The position numbers and the translations under genes were made by a program. The notes beneath the pieces were generated by a model. The model worked only from the letters and a program-made list of their open reading frames with translations. It made no database searches and had not been told where the DNA came from. A stretch of 64,000 bases of DNA from Nostoc carneum NIES-2107 (GTDB lineage Bacteria; Cyanobacteriota; Cyanobacteriia; Cyanobacteriales; Nostocaceae): NCBI GenBank assembly GCA_002368155.1, contig AP018181.1, forward strand, positions 477,932 to 541,931, given 5' to 3'. Each line of letters opens with the position of its first letter. The stretch's first letter is position 1. Positions 31,753 to 41,209 of the stretch are shown in pieces.

Positions 31753-34056
31753 ATGGTATCCGACTTCCAAGCACAAAGTATTAATGTTGATAGCTTGAAA
31801 GAAGCAGCTATTCACGTTTGTAGTCAAATTCAGCCTCATGGTGTCCTCTTGGTATTAGGGGAACCAGAACTTAACATATTACAAGTTAGTAGTAATACGT
31901 GGAGTGTTTTCGGCATATTGCCCGAAGATGTATTGCAAAAAAAACTCGAAGATTTACTCGACCCCTTCCAAATCGAAAGAATTAAAGCCGGCATATTAGA
32001 AGGCAACCTCGATTATATTAACCCAACAAAAATTTGGGTGAGAAAGAAAGGTGATGACTACGTAGTATTTGATGCGGTATTTCATCGCAATCCAGAAGGA
32101 ATGTTGATTCTAGAATTAGAACCAGCTATTTCTCAAGAAAATATTCCGTTTTTAAGTTTTTACCACCTAGCAAGAGCTTCTATTAACCAGTTAGAAAAAA
32201 CCACAAACCTGCGCGATTTCTGTCAAATTATCGTCCAAGAAGTCCGTAAAGTGACTGGGTTTGATCGGGTAATGCTCTATAAATTTGATGATGATGGGCA
32301 TGGCTCAGTCATAGCTGAAGAAAAGCTAGACAGCATGGAACCTTATTTAGGTTTACATTACCCAGAATCAGATATTCCTAAACCAGCAAGAAAGCTATTT
32401 GCTTCTAATTTCATCAGATTAATTCCCGATGCTCATGCAGAACCAGTACAAATTCTGCCGATTAATCATCCGCAAAGTCAACAACCAATTGATTTAACTA
32501 ACTCAATTTTGAGAAATGCGGCGAATTGCCATTTAGAGTATTTACACAACATGGGTGTAGGTGCTTCTTTAACTATTTCCTTGATTAAAGATGGCAAACT
32601 TTGGGGATTAATTGCTTGTCATCACCAAACACCGAAATATGTTTCCTATGAATTGCGGAAAGCCTGCGAATTCTTAGGTCGAGTCATATTTACAGAAATT
32701 TCCACCAGAGAAGAAACAGAAGATTACGACTATCGGATGAATTTGGCATATATTCAAACAGTGTTAATTGAATATATGTCCCAGGAAGAAAACTTCATTG
32801 ATGGGTTAGTGAAACATCAGCCGAATTTGCTAAATTTAACTAGCGCTCAAGGTGCGGCTGTTTGTTTTGGCGATCGCTGTACAGTAATTGGGCAAACTCC
32901 CAAAGAAGAAGACCTCAACTTTTTACTGCAATGGCTGAAAAATAACGTCCGTGAGGAAGTATTTTACACAGATTCCCTACCCCGGATTTATCCAGATGCC
33001 GAAAAATTTAAAAACGTCGCTAGTGGTTTATTAGCGATTCCCATATCTAAGCGCAACTATGTTTTATGGTTTCGACCGGAAGTGATTCAAACAGTCAATT
33101 GGGGTGGTAATCCCAATGAAGCGTTTGAAGTCAACCAAACAGAAGGAAATCTGCGCCTAGTTCCGCGTAAATCCTTTGAATTGTGGAAAGAAACCGTTCA
33201 GTTAACATCTTTACGCTGGAAAGCTGTTGAAATCAAAGCTGCACTAGAATTACGCAAAGCCATTATCAATATTGTGCTGCGTCAAGCCGATGAACTAGCC
33301 CAGTTAGCACACGACTTAGAACGCTCGAACGCAGAATTGAAAAAGTTTGCTTATGTCGCCTCCCATGATTTACAAGAACCGTTAAATCAAGTAGCAAACT
33401 ATGTGCAGCTATTAGAGATGCGCTACGAAAACGAACTTGACGAAGACGCGAAGGAATTTATTAACTTCGCCGTTGAGGGAGTCAGCTTGATGCAAACCCT
33501 GATTGATGACGTACTTGCATATTCCAAGGTAGATATGCAAGCGATCGCCTTTCAACTAACTGAGGTAGCAACGCCACTAAATCGCAGCCTTAGTAATTTG
33601 CGCGGGCGCATTCATGAAACTGGGGCTATGATTACCCATGACCCCTTACCCACTGTGATGGCTGATAGTACACAATTAATGCAGCTATTTCAAAATCTCA
33701 TCGCCAATGCAATCAAATTCCGCAGCGAACAATCACCAAAAATTCACATCGGAGCCGAAAGGTTAGAAGATGAGTGGTTATTCTCCGTCCAGGATAACGG
33801 TATTGGCTTAGAACCAAGATTTAGCGATCGCATTTTCGTCATCTTTCAGCGCCTACACACCAGAGAAGAGTATCCCGGTACAGGTATGGGCCTAGCCATC
33901 TGTAAGAAAATTATTGAATGCCATCGGGGACGAATTTGGGTAGAGTCACAACTGGGCGAAGGTGCTACCTTCTACTTTACGATTCCAGTCGGAGGCCGCG
34001 AGCGTGAGCGTAGAAACGGAAGACAAACACAAAAAGATCTTTTTGGTCGAGGATAA
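31753..34056 (+). CDS. cphA: Cph1-type phytochrome histidine kinase
   Basis: A 767-residue protein with PAS (residues 18-125), GAF (140-320), PHY (330-510), HisKA (about 525-595) and HATPase (600-755). The bilin-binding Cys259 is present in NCHLEYLHNMGVGASL, at the same number as in Cph1, next to His260. The DIP motif appears as ESDIPKPAR with Asp207, and His290-type LIACHH is conserved. The kinase His is 538 in VASHDLQEPLN. It should bind phycocyanobilin and switch between red and far-red states. Its 3' end overlaps the response regulator gene. CphA is favoured over CphB because Cys259 is kept. Confidence 0.92.
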   Translation: MVSDFQAQSINVDSLKEAAIHVCSQIQPHGVLLVLGEPELNILQVSSNTWSVFGILPEDVLQKKLEDLLDPFQIERIKAGILEGNLDYINPTKIWVRKKGDDYVVFDAVFHRNPEGMLILELEPAISQENIPFLSFYHLARASINQLEKTTNLRDFCQIIVQEVRKVTGFDRVMLYKFDDDGHGSVIAEEKLDSMEPYLGLHYPESDIPKPARKLFASNFIRLIPDAHAEPVQILPINHPQSQQPIDLTNSILRNAANCHLEYLHNMGVGASLTISLIKDGKLWGLIACHHQTPKYVSYELRKACEFLGRVIFTEISTREETEDYDYRMNLAYIQTVLIEYMSQEENFIDGLVKHQPNLLNLTSAQGAAVCFGDRCTVIGQTPKEEDLNFLLQWLKNNVREEVFYTDSLPRIYPDAEKFKNVASGLLAIPISKRNYVLWFRPEVIQTVNWGGNPNEAFEVNQTEGNLRLVPRKSFELWKETVQLTSLRWKAVEIKAALELRKAIINIVLRQADELAQLAHDLERSNAELKKFAYVASHDLQEPLNQVANYVQLLEMRYENELDEDAKEFINFAVEGVSLMQTLIDDVLAYSKVDMQAIAFQLTEVATPLNRSLSNLRGRIHETGAMITHDPLPTVMADSTQLMQLFQNLIANAIKFRSEQSPKIHIGAERLEDEWLFSVQDNGIGLEPRFSDRIFVIFQRLHTREEYPGTGMGLAICKKIIECHRGRIWVESQLGEGATFYFTIPVGGRERERRNGRQTQKDLFGRG

Positions 34057-34450
34057 CAAAGCTGATATCCGCTTAATCCAAGAAGCACTCAAAAACAGCA
34101 CCGTACCACACGAGGTAGTGACGGTCAGAGATGGTATGGAAGCGATGGCTTATTTACGCCAAGAAGGTGAATATGCTAACGCCTCACGTCCTGACCTCAT
34201 CCTCTTGGATTTGAACTTGCCCAAAAAAGATGGTCGTGAAGTATTGGCTGAAATTAAAAGCGACCCCACACTCAAGCGCATTCCTGTAGTCGTGCTTACC
34301 ACCTCCAGAAACGAGGACGATATTTTTCATAGCTACGACTTACACGTCAATTGCTACATCACCAAATCTCGCAACCTGAGCCAGCTGTTTCAAATCGTCA
34401 AAGGTATTGAGGAATTCTGGCTCTCTACGGCGACATTGCCGTCGGAGTAG
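34004..34450 (+). CDS. rcpA: Rcp1-type response regulator
   Basis: About 148 residues from the GTG at 34004, chosen because GGAGG lies 8 bp upstream inside the phytochrome gene; the two genes overlap by 53 bp in different frames. A single REC domain: IFLVEDNKADIRLIQEAL, phospho-acceptor Asp in LILLDLNLPKKDG, Thr/Ser in VVVLTTSR and Lys in CYITKS. The sequence is of the Rcp1 class that receives phosphate from Cph1/CphA phytochromes. No output domain. The overlap implies translational coupling and a fixed kinase-regulator ratio. Confidence 0.9.
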   Translation: MSVETEDKHKKIFLVEDNKADIRLIQEALKNSTVPHEVVTVRDGMEAMAYLRQEGEYANASRPDLILLDLNLPKKDGREVLAEIKSDPTLKRIPVVVLTTSRNEDDIFHSYDLHVNCYITKSRNLSQLFQIVKGIEEFWLSTATLPSE

Positions 34451-34451
34451 A

Positions 34452-34640
34452 GGGATTGGGGATTGGGGATTGGGGATTGGGTAATGGGTAATGGGTAACT
34501 CGGGACACCACGATTGCAGCGTGTGGGGATTTGGGAATGGGAATTGGGAATAATGAGGGAGATGAGAGAAACTAGCTAATAAACTTTGACATTTGACCCT
34601 TGACCTTTGACCTTTGACCTTTGACCCTTGACCCTTGACA
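34452..34640. repeat. STRR tract between rcpA and the next kinase
   Basis: GGGGATT units (about 34452-34480), GGGTAAT units (34479-34498) and TTTGACC/TTGACCC units (34586-34638). The next gene's ribosome binding site begins a few bases later. Confidence 0.85.
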
Positions 34641-34662
34641 AATCAGGAGGTGACACCAGAAA

Positions 34663-35838
34663 ATGACGGCGACAGGCTCCGTAAAAATCTTGTTGATTGA
34701 GGACAACTTGGCAGAAGCGAGATTGTTACAAGAGTTTCTGAAGCAAGCCCAATCTAAATATTTTAGTGTTGTTCATGTTCAGCGCTTACAAGATGGAGTT
34801 AAGGAATTAAGTAAAGAAGATTTATTTGGTGCTTACGATGTCATTTTGTTAGATCTCACTCTACCTGATAGTGAGGGATTATCATCCTTGCCAAAATTGA
34901 TTAACTGTTTGCCTAGTATCCCGATTGTGGTATTAACAAACACCAATGACGACACGCTGGCAATTGAAGCTGTGCGTCAAGGCGCACAAGATTATTTAAT
35001 CAAGCGCCAAGTGAATGTAGATGTATTAGTGCGCTCCATACATTATGCAATCGAGCGTAAACAGGTTTTGGAATCATTACGCACTACCAATCAAACATTA
35101 GAACACTGCGTTGAAGAACGCACCGCCGAACTGGTAAAAGCCAAAGAAATTAACCAGTTCAAATCGGAATTTGTCTCGATGCTTTCCCATGACATCCGCA
35201 ATCCCCTCAACACTATCCTCCTAGCTGCTGGGTTACTACAAGACAACGACAACCAATTATCCACAGAAAAAAAACACTCTCACTTCCAAATGATTCGCGC
35301 TGCGATTAAAAACATGGCGCAGCTTTTGGATGAAGTTTCATTAATTGGTCAAGCTGATGCTGGTAGATTGCAATGTGATTTAGTATGCCTGAATTTAGAA
35401 GCTTTCTGCCTGCAACTAGTTGATGAAGTTCAACTTGCTAGCGCGGAAAAACAAATTACTATAGTTTTTCACAGTACTGGAAAATTAGAAGATGCACTCT
35501 GGGATGAGAGCCTACTGCGCCACATCTTAGGCAATTTAATCACTAATGCAATTAAATATTCACCACCAGGTAGCACTGTCAATTTTGACCTCATCGGTCA
35601 ACAAAATGCGATCGCCTTTCGGATTCAAGATCAGGGTATTGGTATTCCCGAATTAGACCAACAACGCTTGTTTCAGCCTTTTCAGCGTGCTGGAAACGTA
35701 GGCTCGATTCCGGGTACAGGCTTAGGTTTAGCAATTGTGAAAAAATGTGTTGATGCACATGGAGGCGAGATTTTCGTCGATAGCAAAGTTGGCAGTGGTA
35801 CAACCTTTACCGTCATACTGCCATTGCTGAACTTGTGA
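34663..35838 (+). CDS. REC-HisKA-HATPase sensor kinase
   Basis: A 391-residue protein starting at an ATG with a strong AGGAGGTGA about 10 bp upstream. REC at residues 7-125 (ILLIEDNLAEARLL, phospho-acceptor in VILLDLTLPDSEG, Lys in YLIKRQ), a coiled-coil linker, HisKA with SMLSHDIRNPLNTI, then HATPase with the N box NLITNAIKYSPPG and the G box GTGLGLAIVKKC. An N-terminal receiver suggests it is activated by another kinase and acts as a relay. Its architecture and final 150 residues closely resemble the protein at 39977-41137, so the two are likely paralogues. Confidence 0.88.
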   Translation: MTATGSVKILLIEDNLAEARLLQEFLKQAQSKYFSVVHVQRLQDGVKELSKEDLFGAYDVILLDLTLPDSEGLSSLPKLINCLPSIPIVVLTNTNDDTLAIEAVRQGAQDYLIKRQVNVDVLVRSIHYAIERKQVLESLRTTNQTLEHCVEERTAELVKAKEINQFKSEFVSMLSHDIRNPLNTILLAAGLLQDNDNQLSTEKKHSHFQMIRAAIKNMAQLLDEVSLIGQADAGRLQCDLVCLNLEAFCLQLVDEVQLASAEKQITIVFHSTGKLEDALWDESLLRHILGNLITNAIKYSPPGSTVNFDLIGQQNAIAFRIQDQGIGIPELDQQRLFQPFQRAGNVGSIPGTGLGLAIVKKCVDAHGGEIFVDSKVGSGTTFTVILPLLNL

Positions 35839-35849
35839 ATCATACCAAT

Positions 35850-36083
35850 AGGACTTACACAAGTGTCATATTTTTCCCGCAGTGGTTGTCCAGAGTCAAG
35901 AGGAGCCAGTGCGGTGGGGGGGTTCCCCGACTTGTAGCAACCGGCGTTCAAAAGTCCAAAAAACCTGAATTTTTGACCCTTGAACGCCACTTGCTCTACT
36001 TGGGGAAACCCCAAGACCGCAGTGGCTCCCCTTGACTGTTGACTCTTAAAGCAGAAGATGGGTGTACCAGTTGCGTAAGTCCT
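35850..36083. repeat. MITE-like element with AGGACTTACGCAA termini (copy B)
   Basis: Bounded by AGGACTTACACAAGTGTCAT and CAGTTGCGTAAGTCCT, in inverse orientation to copy A at 13456-13645. The interior has GAACGCCACTTGC...GCAGTGGCTCCC with a GGGGAAACCCC hairpin, and at 234 bp it is longer than copy A. It occupies most of the 355-bp gap between two kinase genes. Confidence 0.8.
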
Positions 36084-36193
36084 GATTAGAAATTTGTATG
36101 ACTTCAGCTTTTCTACCTAGTGTGACTTAACTGGATATATTACGATCAGCATCAAAATACATTTATTTTTCCAGGTATTGGAAGCTGACGTTC

Positions 36194-39100
36194 ATGAGCC
36201 GAGAGCAGTTATTGCAACGAATTCTGCTAATCGATGCTAACCCAGTGGATCGCGCTCTCATTATCCCAGCACTAACTCAAGATTTACCAGGACTTCAGAT
36301 TGAAGAAATTGTGAATGCTGATGAGTTAGCACAGGCGATTGCAGAGCGTAATTTTGATTTGGTGATCACTGATTATCAGTTACCGTGGACAAACGGACTG
36401 GATGTTTTGCAGACTCTCAAAGCCTATAGCAGCAATTGCTCTGTCATTATGTTTACCAATGCTGGGAGCGAGGAAATTGCTGTTGCAGCTATGAAAGCAG
36501 GGTTAGATGATTATCTGATCAAGTCACCCGCAAATCTCAGCCGATTGACGCAAGCAGTTATGAGTGTTTGGGAGAAAACTCAGACTCAGTTGCTAGCAAA
36601 TCGAGCTTTACAAACAAGCGAACGTCGCTTAAATACGTTGATTAGCAACCTACCTGGTTATGTGTACCGGGTGGCTAACGATCGCAATTACACTCCTGAA
36701 TTTATCAGTGAAGGCGTATTCAATGTAACTGGTTATCGTCAAGAAGAATACTTAATAGAACGCACAATTTCTTGTGGGCATAGAATTCATCCCGATGACC
36801 GCGATCGCATCTGGGAAATCGTTCAGCAAGCAGTTGCGCTGCAGCAACCCTATGAGTGTGAGTATCGTATTACTACCAAATCAGGCATCCAAAAATGGGT
36901 TTGGGAACGGGGGCAGGGTATATATTCAGACAGTGGTGAACTCCTCTGTTTAGAGGGATTTGTTACAGATATTACCGCTCGCAAAGCCATCAAAACAGCA
37001 CTGCAAGAGTCACGACAGCTATACCAAAATTTGGTAGAACATTCTCCTGATATTATTGAACGCTTCGATACCCAGCTGCGACATCTTTACACTAGTCCAG
37101 TCCTGACACAACTCACTGGAATACCAGCAGCAGTGTTTTTAGGTAAAACCTGCCGCGAATTGGGAATGCCAGAGACAATGGTTAATGCTTGGGAAACTGC
37201 TGCCCAAGCACTACTACAAACCGGGCAAAAGCAGATCATTGAATTTGATACTCCAACAGTTAACGGAGTACGTTCCTTTGAAATGGTAATCGCGCCCGAG
37301 CTGACTCGTGACAACGTGATTGAGTCCATACTATGTATTTCACGAGATGTTACCGAGCGCAAAGCCGCTCAAATTGCTTTACAACTGCGGGCGCAGCAAG
37401 AGCAAACTTTAAATAGAGTAGTCCAAAGAATTCGTAGTTCCCTAGATTTAGCGACAATTTTCTCAACCACAATAGCTGAAGTCACGGAATTATTGGGAGT
37501 GATTCGCACTTCCATCGTGCAGTATGTGCCAGACCGCCAATGTTGGCAAACTCTGGCAGTTCATTGCCAATATCCATTGCTGACAGATACAACAGGTTTA
37601 GAAATTCCTGATGCGGGCAATCCCTATGCTGCACAATTAAAGCAACTCCAGGTAGTGCAGGTAAATGCAATCGATAGCATTCAAGATCCGATTAACAAAA
37701 AACTTGCAGAGACTTTTCCTCCAGCTTGGTTGTTAACGCCCATCGTTGTTAACGGTAAAATTTGGGGTAGCTTATCGCTATCCAAGTTTGCTACAGAAGC
37801 GCCTTGGAAACAACAGGAAATAGAACTCGCAACTAGAGTAGCAGATCAATTAGCGATCGCAATTCAGCAAGCACAACTATATCAACAAGCACAGCAAGAA
37901 CTGCGCGATCGCCAGCGCGTAGAAGCTGCATTGCAACAACTCAACCAAGAGCTAGAACAGCGAGTTCAAGAACGGACTGAGAAACTGCAAATGGCGCTTT
38001 CTGCTGCCAAAATGGGAACTTGGGACTTGAATCCACAGACAAATATCGTCCATTGGTCGCCGGAAGAATATACGCTATTTGGTTTTAAAACCGATGCTCA
38101 AGGACGAGTTTTGGATCAAAATGGTCAAGAAATTAGCCCTCATCCCACCTTCGAGTTGTTCTTAAGCTGCGTTCATCCTGATGATCGAGACTATGTTGTC
38201 CAACAAGTACGACAAGCTTTAACACAAGGTTCCTCCTTTGAAGTAGAGTACCGCTTGCTCCGAGATGGCAATATTTATTGGGTATACGCTAGAGGCGCTT
38301 GTGTGCTGGACAAACAGGGAAAACCTGCGCGGTTGATAGGAATTGCTATGGATATCACCAATCGCAAACAAGCAGAAGCCGCTTTGCGACGTAGCGAAAG
38401 GTGGTTGCAGAACTTTAGCCAAAAAATTTCCGTAGTGGTTTACACTATGGTTCAAGAAACCAATGGTCAAATTTGGTTTGAATACATCAGCCCAGCCTGT
38501 AAATCCATCTTTGAGGTGACAGCAGAGCAAGCAATGCAAAATGCTTACTCGATCATCAACCTGATTCATCCAGATGATCTACCGCCTCGCGCTATCTTAA
38601 TGGCCCGTTGCATCCAGAACTTAGAACCTTTTTTCATGGAGTATCGCATCATTACACCCTCTGGAAAAATCAAATGGGTGCAAGTCAATTCGCAAGTAGA
38701 ACCACGGGAGAACGGCGCTTTTGCTTGGCATGGAGTTTTACTAGATGTGAGCGATCGCAAACAGGCAGAAACAGCTATCAGGCAGCAAGCTAAGCAGGAA
38801 AAAGCACTGCGGCTGGTGATCCATGAAATTCGTCAGTCTCTAGATTTGGATGCTATCCTCACTACTGCTGTCAATGAAGTACGACATACATTGCAAGCTG
38901 ATCGGGTGGCGGTTTATCGTTTTAATGCCGATTGGAGTGGCAACTTTATTGTTGAATCAGTTGCCCCCGGTTGGGTAAAACTAGTCAAACCCAACATTAA
39001 AAGAGTTTGGGAAGATACTTATTTACAAGCAACTGAAGGAGGACGCTATAAAAATTACGAAACCTTTGCAGTTACAGATATTTACACAGTTGGACATCAA

Positions 39101-39970
39101 GAATGTCATATTGCGCTGCTAGAAGAATTTCAAGCCAGAGCCTATGCGATCGCGCCGATTTTCTTTGGAGAAAATCTTTGGGGCTTGTTGGCAGTTTATC
39201 AAAATTCCACTCCTCGCTCTTGGCAAGCTTGGGAGATAGATCTACTGCAACAAATAGCCAACCAATTAGCGATCGCCATTCAGCAGTCTGAACTTTACAA
39301 GCAACTACAAACCGAACTGCAAGAACGCCGACAAATTGAACAACAAATCCGAGCATCCCTGAAAGAAAAAGAAGTTTTATTGCGGGAGGTGTATCACCGA
39401 GTTAAGAATAATATGCAAATGGTTTCTAGTCTGTTAAGTCTGCAAGCCAGTAGTATTGATGACCCTGCTGTACTAAAATTACTCACCGAAAGCCAGCGTC
39501 GAGTCAAAACAATGGCACTCGTCCACGAACGTCTCTACCGTTCTGAAAACCTTGCCCGGATTAACTTCGCAACCTATGTCGAACACCTTGTCAGTGATTT
39601 AGTACGTTCCTATACTTCCAACAAATCGGCTATCCGTTTTGTGATTGAAGTGAGCGAGCTGGAACTAGACCTAGATACGGCTGTTCCCTGCGGATTAATC
39701 ATTAATGAGCTAATTTCAAATGCTTTAAAATACGCTTTCCCCAACCAAAAAGGTGAAATCACACTGCAATTTTGGCTGCACAATCCTGAGTATTATTGTC
39801 TAGTTGTCAAAGATAATGGAATTGGGATACCTGCCGATATTGATCCACAGTGTACTAATTCCTTGGGAATGCAACTTATACAAGGTTTAGTAGAGCAACT
39901 TGGAGGTACACTGCAACTATCTAGACAAGGAGGCAGTCAATTTAAGATTCTCTTGAAAAAAAGGTTGTAA
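36194..39970 (+). CDS. Multi-sensor HisKA_2-type kinase with REC, four PAS and two GAF domains
   Basis: A 1258-residue protein. Order: REC (8-125, LVITDYQLPWTNG), PAS (147-265), PAS (272-390), GAF (400-560), coiled coil, PAS (600-725), PAS (735-860), GAF (865-1040), then a HisKA_2 kinase with LREVYHRVKNNMQMVSSLL (from about residue 1066) and a HATPase to the end. The second GAF has Cys971-His972 in GHQECHIALLEEFQ followed by AYAIAPIFFGENLWGLLAVYQ, the position of the bilin-binding Cys in cyanobacteriochromes, so it may be a photoreceptor. No DXCF motif. The first GAF lacks such a Cys. No membrane segments. Confidence 0.88.
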   Translation: MSREQLLQRILLIDANPVDRALIIPALTQDLPGLQIEEIVNADELAQAIAERNFDLVITDYQLPWTNGLDVLQTLKAYSSNCSVIMFTNAGSEEIAVAAMKAGLDDYLIKSPANLSRLTQAVMSVWEKTQTQLLANRALQTSERRLNTLISNLPGYVYRVANDRNYTPEFISEGVFNVTGYRQEEYLIERTISCGHRIHPDDRDRIWEIVQQAVALQQPYECEYRITTKSGIQKWVWERGQGIYSDSGELLCLEGFVTDITARKAIKTALQESRQLYQNLVEHSPDIIERFDTQLRHLYTSPVLTQLTGIPAAVFLGKTCRELGMPETMVNAWETAAQALLQTGQKQIIEFDTPTVNGVRSFEMVIAPELTRDNVIESILCISRDVTERKAAQIALQLRAQQEQTLNRVVQRIRSSLDLATIFSTTIAEVTELLGVIRTSIVQYVPDRQCWQTLAVHCQYPLLTDTTGLEIPDAGNPYAAQLKQLQVVQVNAIDSIQDPINKKLAETFPPAWLLTPIVVNGKIWGSLSLSKFATEAPWKQQEIELATRVADQLAIAIQQAQLYQQAQQELRDRQRVEAALQQLNQELEQRVQERTEKLQMALSAAKMGTWDLNPQTNIVHWSPEEYTLFGFKTDAQGRVLDQNGQEISPHPTFELFLSCVHPDDRDYVVQQVRQALTQGSSFEVEYRLLRDGNIYWVYARGACVLDKQGKPARLIGIAMDITNRKQAEAALRRSERWLQNFSQKISVVVYTMVQETNGQIWFEYISPACKSIFEVTAEQAMQNAYSIINLIHPDDLPPRAILMARCIQNLEPFFMEYRIITPSGKIKWVQVNSQVEPRENGAFAWHGVLLDVSDRKQAETAIRQQAKQEKALRLVIHEIRQSLDLDAILTTAVNEVRHTLQADRVAVYRFNADWSGNFIVESVAPGWVKLVKPNIKRVWEDTYLQATEGGRYKNYETFAVTDIYTVGHQECHIALLEEFQARAYAIAPIFFGENLWGLLAVYQNSTPRSWQAWEIDLLQQIANQLAIAIQQSELYKQLQTELQERRQIEQQIRASLKEKEVLLREVYHRVKNNMQMVSSLLSLQASSIDDPAVLKLLTESQRRVKTMALVHERLYRSENLARINFATYVEHLVSDLVRSYTSNKSAIRFVIEVSELELDLDTAVPCGLIINELISNALKYAFPNQKGEITLQFWLHNPEYYCLVVKDNGIGIPADIDPQCTNSLGMQLIQGLVEQLGGTLQLSRQGGSQFKILLKKRL

Positions 39971-39976
39971 TATGAT

Positions 39977-41137
39977 ATGGCACAACAATCTTCTCAACCC
40001 AATATCTTGATTGTTGAAGATGAATGGGTGATTGCTTTAGACATCAAACAGCATTTGAAAAAGTTAGGCTACAACGTCTCTGGAACTGCTAATTCTGCCG
40101 AAAAAGCTTTGGAATTGGTTGCAGCCAACAAACCAGATTTAGTGTTGATGGATATTTATCTGCAAGGCGATAAAAGTGGAATTGAAGCAGCAGATCAAAT
40201 TCGCCAACAGTTTGAGATACCTGTCGTCTTTCTCACTGCCCATGCTGATGAGTCAACTTTAACAGAAGCGATCGCCACTCATCCCTACGGCTATATCGTT
40301 AAACCTTTTGAAGAACAGGATTTAGTGATTGCGATTCAGGTAGCGTTAGCTAACCATGTCGCCGAACAAGCTATTCGACAAGCACTACAAAAAGAAAAAC
40401 GCCTCAACGAGCTGAAATCTCAATTTGTTTCTATTGTTTCCCATGAATTCCGCAATCCCTTAAGTTCTATACTCTTGACACTGGAACTTTTGGAACAGCC
40501 TGACATAGTCAATCCCCAAAAACGACAAGCTCATATCGAACGGGGGAAAGCAGCTATCCAGCACATGGCCCAATTAATTACAGATGTGTTGGTTCTCGGT
40601 CAAGTAGAACAAGAGCAGTTTCACTATCAACCAACACCAATTAATATTTACCAATTTTGCTCTTTCTTGGTAGAGGATTTACAATCCCGCGCTCCAGAAA
40701 CAGATAGATTTATTTTTAACGTTTCAGGATGTGATGAACCAGAAAATCTTTTTTATGAACTCGATCCCAACTTATTGCAACATATCCTGAACAACTTGCT
40801 AGAAAATGCCCTGAAATATTCTCCCAATGGCACCCCAGTTACATTTAACTTACACTGCGAGCCAGATTACATTCAATTTCAAGTTCAAGACCAAGGAATT
40901 GGGCTCACAGAAAAAGATTTAGAAAAGCTATTTACACCATTTCATCGCGGAATTAACGTCAATAAAATTCCTGGCACAGGATTAGGGTTATCAATTGCGA
41001 AAAAGTGCGTTGATGCACATGGAGGGCAAATATTAGTTGATAGTACTGTTGAAGTCGGCACAACCTTCACTGTTACCCTTCCCGCATTAAAACTGGAAAA
41101 CTCCAACTCTAACCTCTACCAGCCCAACCATGATTAA
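39977..41137 (+). CDS. REC-HisKA-HATPase sensor kinase
   Basis: A 386-residue protein whose ATG is 6 bp after the stop of the large kinase, so the two are co-transcribed. REC at residues 9-125 (ILIVEDEWVIALDI, phospho-acceptor in LVLMDIYLQGDKSG, Lys in YIVKPFEEQD), then HisKA with SIVSHEFRNPLSSI and HATPase with NLLENALKYSPNG and GTGLGLSIAKKCVDAHGG. It is the likely downstream partner of the PAS/GAF kinase: its receiver could accept phosphate and change its own kinase activity. No output domain is visible. Confidence 0.88.
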   Translation: MAQQSSQPNILIVEDEWVIALDIKQHLKKLGYNVSGTANSAEKALELVAANKPDLVLMDIYLQGDKSGIEAADQIRQQFEIPVVFLTAHADESTLTEAIATHPYGYIVKPFEEQDLVIAIQVALANHVAEQAIRQALQKEKRLNELKSQFVSIVSHEFRNPLSSILLTLELLEQPDIVNPQKRQAHIERGKAAIQHMAQLITDVLVLGQVEQEQFHYQPTPINIYQFCSFLVEDLQSRAPETDRFIFNVSGCDEPENLFYELDPNLLQHILNNLLENALKYSPNGTPVTFNLHCEPDYIQFQVQDQGIGLTEKDLEKLFTPFHRGINVNKIPGTGLGLSIAKKCVDAHGGQILVDSTVEVGTTFTVTLPALKLENSNSNLYQPNHD

Positions 41138-41171
41138 CCTTCACAAATTCATAATTTTTGTGTAAGCAAAG

Positions 41172-41197
41172 GTAGGATGCGTTATAACGCATCCTAC
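41172..41197. terminator. 26-bp palindrome between convergent genes
   Basis: GTAGGATGCGTTA is followed immediately by its inverse, and then by TTTTAAT on the plus strand. It lies between two convergent stops, so it probably terminates both. The GTAGGRTGCGTTA core recurs as a dispersed motif at 42277 and near 57016. Confidence 0.6.
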
Positions 41198-41209
41198 TTT
41201 TAATTCTGA

